From Leptospirillum ferrooxidans C2-3 (GTDB taxonomy: Bacteria; Nitrospirota; Leptospirillia; Leptospirillales; Leptospirillaceae), in NCBI RefSeq assembly GCF_000284315.1, contig NC_017094.1:2480001-2544000 (forward strand): a DNA stretch of 64,000 nt. The letters run 5' to 3'. The notes under the pieces are model-generated. The model made no database searches. It worked only from the letters and a program-made list of their open reading frames with translations, and had not been told where the DNA came from. Below are positions 63,305-64,000 of the stretch, one piece after another; the stretch's first letter is position 1, and each line of letters begins with the position of its first letter. A program made the translations under genes and the position numbers.

Positions 63305-63702
63305 CAATCGTTTCCGATAAGGTTAAAGGGTCTTTTTCCGGTCCATAAAAAGCCAAAAGCCGTTACTTCCGATAGCCCGAACGAATCATCGACGACCAAT
63401 CATCTGAATGATTTGGGAATTTATAGCAATTTTCATACCATTTTATAGATAGAGAGAGTTTATTCAGAATATCCCTAACCCCTGACCCTGAAAGGGGGAA
63501 CGGATGGATTTCCTCCATGACTTTTTGGTCAATAATGTGTAAAGAAAAACGTCAATCCATTTATCAGGTGTAAAAAATCCGGACGGTTCATGGAAAAAAA
63601 AGAATTGGAACAACAACAGGAATTTGCTTCTTTTTTGTCTTCATGAAACGATGGGTGGCAAATTGAAGAAAAAGATCAAAGACTGACGATAGGAAACAAA
63701 AG
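63305..63702 (+). other. Intergenic region, no gene seen
   Basis: 398 bp, AT-rich around 63420-63470. A weak hairpin CCCCT...AGGGG lies at about 63480-63499. No convincing ORF, RNA gene or promoter was identified. Confidence 0.4.
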
Positions 63703-64000
63703 GTGCCATTGCCGGACAGTACCATTCCCCCAGAACCCATCATGGCCAGACGCCAGGTCCGATGGGCCATCATGGCATCATTTCTTTTTGCCCTTTCCAC
63801 CCCTCCGGCCAAGGTGCTGTCTTCGGAACAGACACCCTTTCTCCTTTGCGGCCTGTTTTACCTTGGTTCCATTTTTGGCATTATCCCCTCGATCCTTTCG
63901 ACCCCACGGGAGAACGGGGCGGGTGGGTGGAGAAAGCTTTTATTGCCGGAAAAACCAAAACAAAAAGAGATCGGAATTGCCATTTTATCTGTCCTGATCG
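63703..64000 (+). CDS. DMT/EamA-family transporter, cut by the window end
   Basis: Reads from GTG 63703 (AGGAAACAAAAG upstream) without a stop to base 64000; ATG 63742 is an alternative start. The sequence RRQVRWAIMASFLFALSTPPAKVLSS, then FLLCGLFYLGSIFGIIPSIL, is the first two helices of an EamA transporter, followed by a cytoplasmic loop (KLLLPEKPKQKEIG) and the start of helix 3. Substrate unknown. Confidence 0.7.
   Translation, partial: MPLPDSTIPPEPIMARRQVRWAIMASFLFALSTPPAKVLSSEQTPFLLCGLFYLGSIFGIIPSILSTPRENGAGGWRKLLLPEKPKQKEIGIAILSVLI

Overview
The window looks like a chromosomal stretch of a diazotrophic, autotrophic, iron-oxidising Leptospirillum-type bacterium (Nitrospirota). This is inferred from the combination seen: a complete MoFe nif cluster with NifI1/NifI2, an O2-tolerant uptake [NiFe]-hydrogenase, CODH/ACS-epsilon-like proteins of the kind found with ferredoxin-dependent carbon metabolism, and a hydrogenase-4-like complex. 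No rRNA, tRNA, insertion sequence or CRISPR array was found.

Layout. 1-3950: one doubtful membrane ORF, two tandem outer-membrane beta-barrel paralogues and a TPR lipoprotein. 3951-22220: the main nif operon, all on +, starting at a near-perfect sigma-54 promoter (4149-4164): nifH-D-K-E-N-X, NifX-associated protein, nifB, ferredoxin, HesB-like, TPR-like, FeS-LRV, nifS, a DegT-like pseudo-aminotransferase, a 67-aa ORF, nifZ, a NifU-C-like domain, nifT, an 86-aa ORF, a SIR2-like protein, fdxB-like, nifW, nifI1, nifI2, then a strong terminator. 22283-27475: a second sigma-54-type unit with an ANTAR RNA-binding regulator, a CCE_0567-type metalloprotein, nifV, hesA and modABC. 27570-41317: an uptake hydrogenase structural, maturation and nickel-transport operon (hupSLC-D-F-H-K, hypABFCDE, hupN). 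41391-48732: a YgjP-type metalloprotease and part of the anaerobic cobalamin pathway (cbiD, E, T, G, H, cobO), with marC inverted in the middle and def at the end. 48922-51592: an XRE-cupin regulator on - facing an operon of two CODH/ACS-epsilon-like paralogues. 51688-54361 on -: pyrF, prmA and a DipZ-like thioredoxin. 54685-61892: a hyfBCEFGI-like operon whose large subunit has lost all four [NiFe] cysteines (an Ehr-type complex). 61889-63304 on -: an EAL phosphodiesterase with a CZB zinc domain. 63703-64000: a DMT/EamA transporter cut by the window end.

How it fits together. Nitrogenase needs reductant, Mo, homocitrate, Fe-S assembly and nickel for H2 recycling, and the window supplies most of these. 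nifA, full-length nifU and nifQ are not in it. The most striking regulatory feature is the nifH leader. Between the sigma-54 promoter and nifH lie an 11-bp stem with a hexaloop, a second hairpin and a perfect 30-nt palindrome followed by a T run, which is an intrinsic terminator. An ANTAR protein, the class that antiterminates through hexaloop RNA hairpins, is encoded in the same locus. I propose an ANTAR-controlled attenuator for nitrogenase. The second lead is the XRE-cupin / CODH-epsilon-like locus, where a 13-bp repeat lies in front of both the regulator and its divergent operon and a 22-bp palindrome overlaps the operon's -10 box. The third is the Ehr-type complex, which may couple ferredoxin or quinone redox to ion transport rather than make H2.
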